Positions 10,134-13,047 of a DNA stretch of 13,047 nucleotides are shown here, in pieces. The position numbers and the translations under genes were made by a program. This DNA is from Acidimicrobiales bacterium (lineage in GTDB: Bacteria > Actinomycetota > Acidimicrobiia > Acidimicrobiales > Acidimicrobilacustridaceae), in NCBI GenBank assembly GCA_023264135.1, contig JALQSZ010000019.1:239-13285 (forward strand). The letters run 5' to 3'. Below the pieces are notes generated by a model. The model searched no databases. It was not told the DNA's origin and was given only the letters and a program-made list of their open reading frames with translations. Each line of letters opens with the position of its first letter. Positions within the stretch are counted from its first letter, which is position 1.

Positions 10134-10580
10134 TCAGAGATTGAGATCCTCGACCCGAGGCTCGATCGCTGAGCGGATTCTCACCGTGGATCGTGCACTC
10201 AACACCTTGTCGGCATGCACTTCGGTCCGACTCGCCGTTGACCCACCAGCTCGGAAAAACCGGCGGCGCACCCGACCAACGACAACGACGTCGTCGCCCT
10301 CGGCAAGTTTCGCTGCCGCTGCGGATGGCTGGTGCCACACCACGGGTGCAGTTTCCGTCGGCGCTTCACCGTCGCGAATGGTGAGGTCGAACGAGAGAAG
10401 TTCGTCTCCTGAAGGTAGGACCCGGTACTCGGGATCGCGGCGGATCACTCCGCGGAGTACGACCAAGTTGGATCCGGCAGGAACGAGTTCCGTGTCAGAC
10501 GATTCCACTGTTTCGGTCGAAGATGCTTTGCGGCGGGATCCGACCGTGCGAACTGATTCTTTCGTTGCTGTTGTGGCCAC
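10134..10580 (-). CDS. SSB-like OB-fold protein, atypical
   Basis: A 148-residue protein with a single-stranded DNA-binding protein type OB fold. The core (about residues 38-120) shows NLVVLRGVIRRDPEYRVLPSG, then LLSFDLTIRD, an APVVWHQ strand, and LAEGDDVVVVGRVRRRFFR, which line up with the SSB pattern (gNl..vG.l..dPe.r.l.sG, fslat.r, l.kG..v.veG.l..r.y). Two features are unusual. There is a polar tail of about 35 residues before the OB fold, and the C-terminus ends EDLNL rather than the acidic DDDIPF-type tip that recruits partners in housekeeping SSBs. It may therefore be an accessory SSB or an RNA/DNA-binding OB protein. I chose GTG at 10580 because GGGAGG lies four bases upstream; an earlier in-frame GTG at 10625 lacks such a site. 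It follows the TPR gene by 86 bases. Confidence 0.8.
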   Translation of the reverse strand: MATTATKESVRTVGSRRKASSTETVESSDTELVPAGSNLVVLRGVIRRDPEYRVLPSGDELLSFDLTIRDGEAPTETAPVVWHQPSAAAAKLAEGDDVVVVGRVRRRFFRAGGSTASRTEVHADKVLSARSTVRIRSAIEPRVEDLNL

Positions 10581-10584
10581 TGGG

Positions 10585-10590
10585 CCTCCC
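10585..10590 (-). promoter_or_regulatory. Shine-Dalgarno site of the SSB-like gene
   Basis: GGGAGG on the minus strand, four bases before GTG at 10580. The spacing is slightly short but the match is strong, and it rules against the upstream GTG at 10625. Confidence 0.6.
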
Positions 10591-10642
10591 AAAGTTGTGA
10601 TCGAAACTGCTCGATCGACAGTCACTGGGGGAAGTGCGACAC

Positions 10643-10648
10643 AACCTA
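10643..10648 (-). promoter_or_regulatory. Possible -10 element of the SSB-like gene
   Basis: TAGGTT on the minus strand, just after the TPR stop, with CTGAAC sixteen bases upstream as a weak -35. Transcription would start near 10636, giving a leader of about 55 bases. The same TAGGTT hexamer precedes the TPR gene. Evidence is only the match and location. Confidence 0.28.
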
Positions 10649-10666
10649 AAGATGGGGTGTGACAGT

Positions 10667-12085
10667 TCAGCGCAACGCGCGAACGCGGCGCCGAACATCC
10701 GCAAAATCTGGATCGACGTTGTCGATGCGACCGAACATTGTTCGGGCCTTTGGAAGATCGCCGGAACGTTCGTAGAGATCGGCAAGCACATAGGCCCGAC
10801 GCAGGTGATGTGGCATCGGACGCTTCGGGAAGGTGAAACCCTGTTCGAGAAGCGCGATCGCCGCGGAAATGTCGTCGCGATCGGCAAGCGAACCTGCCAT
10901 CACAATTCGCCCCTCGGTCACAAGTTCGGCGCTCGGCGAAGCGGCGCGCAACTCATCCCACAGTTCGCCAACCTGCGGCCACTGACGCATCGCGCGATAG
11001 CAATCGGCGAGAACCGGATGCTGGTCGGTGGAATTGCTCAACAGTCGGAACGCTTCGAGTTCACGAGCAGCCGGCTTCCACTTCTCTTGGCGGTACAACG
11101 TGAGTCCGTACAACTCATGCACGGCAGCGACGGTCGGTGCCTCGTCAACAAGTTTCTTGAGGATTCGCGCAGCGTCGGCGAAGCGTTCTGCCTCGAAATG
11201 CTCAGCAGCCTCCGCCAATCGACGTTCAACCCGTTCGGTGCGAGCGGTGCCGACTGCTCGACTCAGCTGCTCACGAACTTCACCCGCCAAATCGATTGGC
11301 GCAGGATCGCGACGACGCGAGGAACCACGAGACACCGCAGCCGTTGCCTCGTCGCGTACTTCAGTGATGAGCGCAGCGTCTTCCGATGAGCGAGCATCGT
11401 TCGCGGCGCGACGCTCCGCATCGGTGGCTTCATCGGGAATCGCACCGGGTGCCGCCCGACGAGCCGCATCGGGACGTCGTTGAGGAGTTGCTGCCTCGAC
11501 TGCATCTCGCCAGGCACGCGATGCGCCGACCACGCGTCGACCAGTTGCGGCGCCTGCACCGCGACGGGCGACTCCGCCCCAGGTGCGCGGTGTCTCGAGT
11601 GCTGGACCGTCGGCCCATCCGTCTTCAGTCGTTGAACGTCGGGTGGCACGATCATCGGCGCCGCTTCGGGCGCGACTACTCGGCGCACTACCCGAACGAG
11701 GCCGATCCGAACGGGGACGATCTGAACCACTCGTTGGTCGACTGGACCGACCAGAACCGGTTCGCTCAGCCGAACCCGATCGCGATCGATCCGACGATCC
11801 CGAGCGAGAATTTGAGCCTGAACTCGAACCCGATCCTGAGCGCGATCCTGATCCCGACCGAGAGGGCGCTCCCGAGCGTCCGGAACCGCCTGAACCACTT
11901 CGACTTTCGGGGCGACCGGAGCCCCGACCAGCCGCATTCGACGAACCTGAGCCCTTCGAACCTGACTTGGGTCCGCCCTTTGCCGACCCACGGCCCTGTC
12001 CCGCTTTGCCCGAGGGCTTGGCGCCGCCTCGGGGGCCGTTGGACTTGCCCGAGCGCGACGAATTGGACGAAGAAGGACTGGCCAT
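10667..12085 (-). CDS. TPR protein with long Ser/Gly/Arg-rich N-terminal tail
   Basis: A 472-residue protein in three parts. Residues 1 to about 145 are almost only Ser, Gly, Arg, Ala and Pro, with many RS, SG and GR pairs, and must be disordered. Residues about 146-285 are charged and Ala/Arg-rich. Residues about 286-472 are helical with tetratricopeptide-like pairs: AAEHFEAERFADAARIL, then HELYGLTLYRQEKWKPAA, then LRRAYVLADLYERSGDLPKA. TPRs bind proteins; the basic tail could bind RNA, but that is inference. By content and position it resembles Rv1691, which precedes the HAD gene in M. tuberculosis; here three genes lie between. It starts at ATG 12085 without a clear ribosome site and may be leaderless. 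Synonymous codons vary in the tail, so the repeats are conserved as protein and not as recent DNA duplication. Confidence 0.88.
   Translation of the reverse strand: MASPSSSNSSRSGKSNGPRGGAKPSGKAGQGRGSAKGGPKSGSKGSGSSNAAGRGSGRPESRSGSGGSGRSGAPSRSGSGSRSGSGSSSGSNSRSGSSDRSRSGSAERTGSGRSSRPTSGSDRPRSDRPRSGSAPSSRARSGADDRATRRSTTEDGWADGPALETPRTWGGVARRGAGAATGRRVVGASRAWRDAVEAATPQRRPDAARRAAPGAIPDEATDAERRAANDARSSEDAALITEVRDEATAAVSRGSSRRRDPAPIDLAGEVREQLSRAVGTARTERVERRLAEAAEHFEAERFADAARILKKLVDEAPTVAAVHELYGLTLYRQEKWKPAARELEAFRLLSNSTDQHPVLADCYRAMRQWPQVGELWDELRAASPSAELVTEGRIVMAGSLADRDDISAAIALLEQGFTFPKRPMPHHLRRAYVLADLYERSGDLPKARTMFGRIDNVDPDFADVRRRVRALR
11650..12085 (-). repeat. Low-complexity Ser/Gly/Arg coding tract
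   Basis: The first 145 or so codons of the TPR gene. Short peptide units such as SGSGSRSGSG and SDRPRSDRPRSG recur. Because the composition is so skewed, long open frames also appear in the other frames of both strands; these are artefacts. Codons for Ser switch among TCG, TCA, TCT and AGT. Confidence 0.75.
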
Positions 12086-12091
12086 CGGCCC

Positions 12092-12097
12092 AACCTA
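12092..12097 (-). promoter_or_regulatory. Possible -10 element for a leaderless TPR transcript
   Basis: TAGGTT on the minus strand ends six bases before the ATG at 12085, so transcription would begin at or next to the start codon. There is no Shine-Dalgarno site, which fits leaderless expression. No strong -35 is visible. The rRNA terminator lies 116 bases upstream, so the gene needs its own promoter unless there is read-through. Confidence 0.33.
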
Positions 12098-12212
12098 CCG
12101 GGCCAACCACCCATTTCGGAAAACGAGTCCCCCAGGCCTCGAGTCAGAGCTCCCGACGAACCCGAAAACAGCTCGGAACCCTTTAGGCAAAATCGCAAAG
12201 GGAGCAAAACGA

Positions 12213-12241
12213 GAAAAGGACCCCCAATGGGGGCCCTTTTC
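12213..12241 (-). terminator. Intrinsic terminator of the rRNA operon
   Basis: Thirteen-base arms at 12213-12225 and 12229-12241 pair on the minus strand (GAAAAGGGCCCCC with GGGGGTCCTTTTC, one G-U pair) around a three-base loop. The right arm ends in TTTTC and is followed by TCGTTTTG, a U-rich tail. It lies 11 bases past the 5S 3' end, as expected for the end of an rRNA operon. The remaining sequence down to 12098 shows no gene. Confidence 0.9.
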
Positions 12242-12251
12242 TTTATGAGAA

Positions 12252-12368
<117 letters not shown>

Positions 12369-12456
12369 ACCTTTGTCAAAAGGGTGCGCCAACTCCGACC
12401 GAAGTCGGACCTGTCGCGGCCCCTTCAGAACTCCATAGCGAGCACGAACATCTGTG
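12369..12456 (-). other. 23S-5S internal transcribed spacer
   Basis: Eighty-eight bases with no tRNA. Two hairpins read on the minus strand: TCCGAC-TTCG-GTCGGA (12394-12409), a perfect six-pair stem with a UUCG loop, and CCTTT-TGAC-AAAGG directly before 5S. They are probably processing or folding signals for the pre-rRNA. Confidence 0.7.

Positions 12457-13047
<591 letters not shown>

Noticed and set aside
11583..12248. Plus-strand frame of 221 codons rich in Pro, Glu, Asp and Arg
   Set aside because: It mirrors the low-complexity Ser/Gly/Arg tract of the TPR gene on the other strand and runs through the rRNA terminator.
12369..12456. tRNA gene in the 23S-5S spacer
   Set aside because: The spacer is 88 bases with only two simple hairpins; no cloverleaf or T-loop GGTTCRA pattern is present.

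Overview
The window looks like ordinary chromosome from a mid-to-high-GC actinobacterium. The gene order HAD phosphatase, tlyA, nadK, recN, pyrG, NUDIX, xerD matches, as I remember it, the Mycobacterium tuberculosis stretch Rv1691 to Rv1701. GTG starts and short overlaps are common. Several genes lack a clear Shine-Dalgarno site, and some may be leaderless, which also fits Actinobacteria. A lineage such as Acidimicrobiia is a guess, because no marker here was compared by search.

Almost everything reads on the minus strand, so the layout is described from the right end leftward. The window opens inside 23S rRNA (domains V and VI, running off the right edge). A short spacer, 5S rRNA and a strong intrinsic terminator end this rRNA operon. 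Next come a TPR protein with a long Ser/Gly/Arg-rich tail, an unusual SSB-type OB-fold protein, and a class I fructose-bisphosphate aldolase closed by a UUCG-capped terminator. One gene on the plus strand, DUF1015, converges on the aldolase gene and diverges from the large operon.

The large operon (7547 down to 1) is tightly packed: HAD phosphatase, tlyA (rRNA 2'-O-methyltransferase), nadK (NAD kinase), recN (DNA repair ATPase), pyrG (CTP synthase), an ADP-ribose pyrophosphatase-like NUDIX enzyme, a XerC/XerD recombinase and the start of a very acidic protein cut by the left edge. Gaps are 2 to 15 bases or short overlaps, except for 109 bases before pyrG, where mycobacteria carry two extra genes. 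The products cover rRNA modification, NADP and CTP supply, nucleotide clean-up, break repair and chromosome dimer resolution; they are not one pathway.

I found no mobile element, CRISPR array, tRNA, toxin pair or defence system. The points most worth a second look are the tailed TPR protein behind the rRNA operon, the SSB-like protein without the usual acidic tip, the DUF1015 gene that separates the TPR gene from the rest of the cluster, the missing gene pair between recN and pyrG, and a recurring TAGG-type -10 motif.
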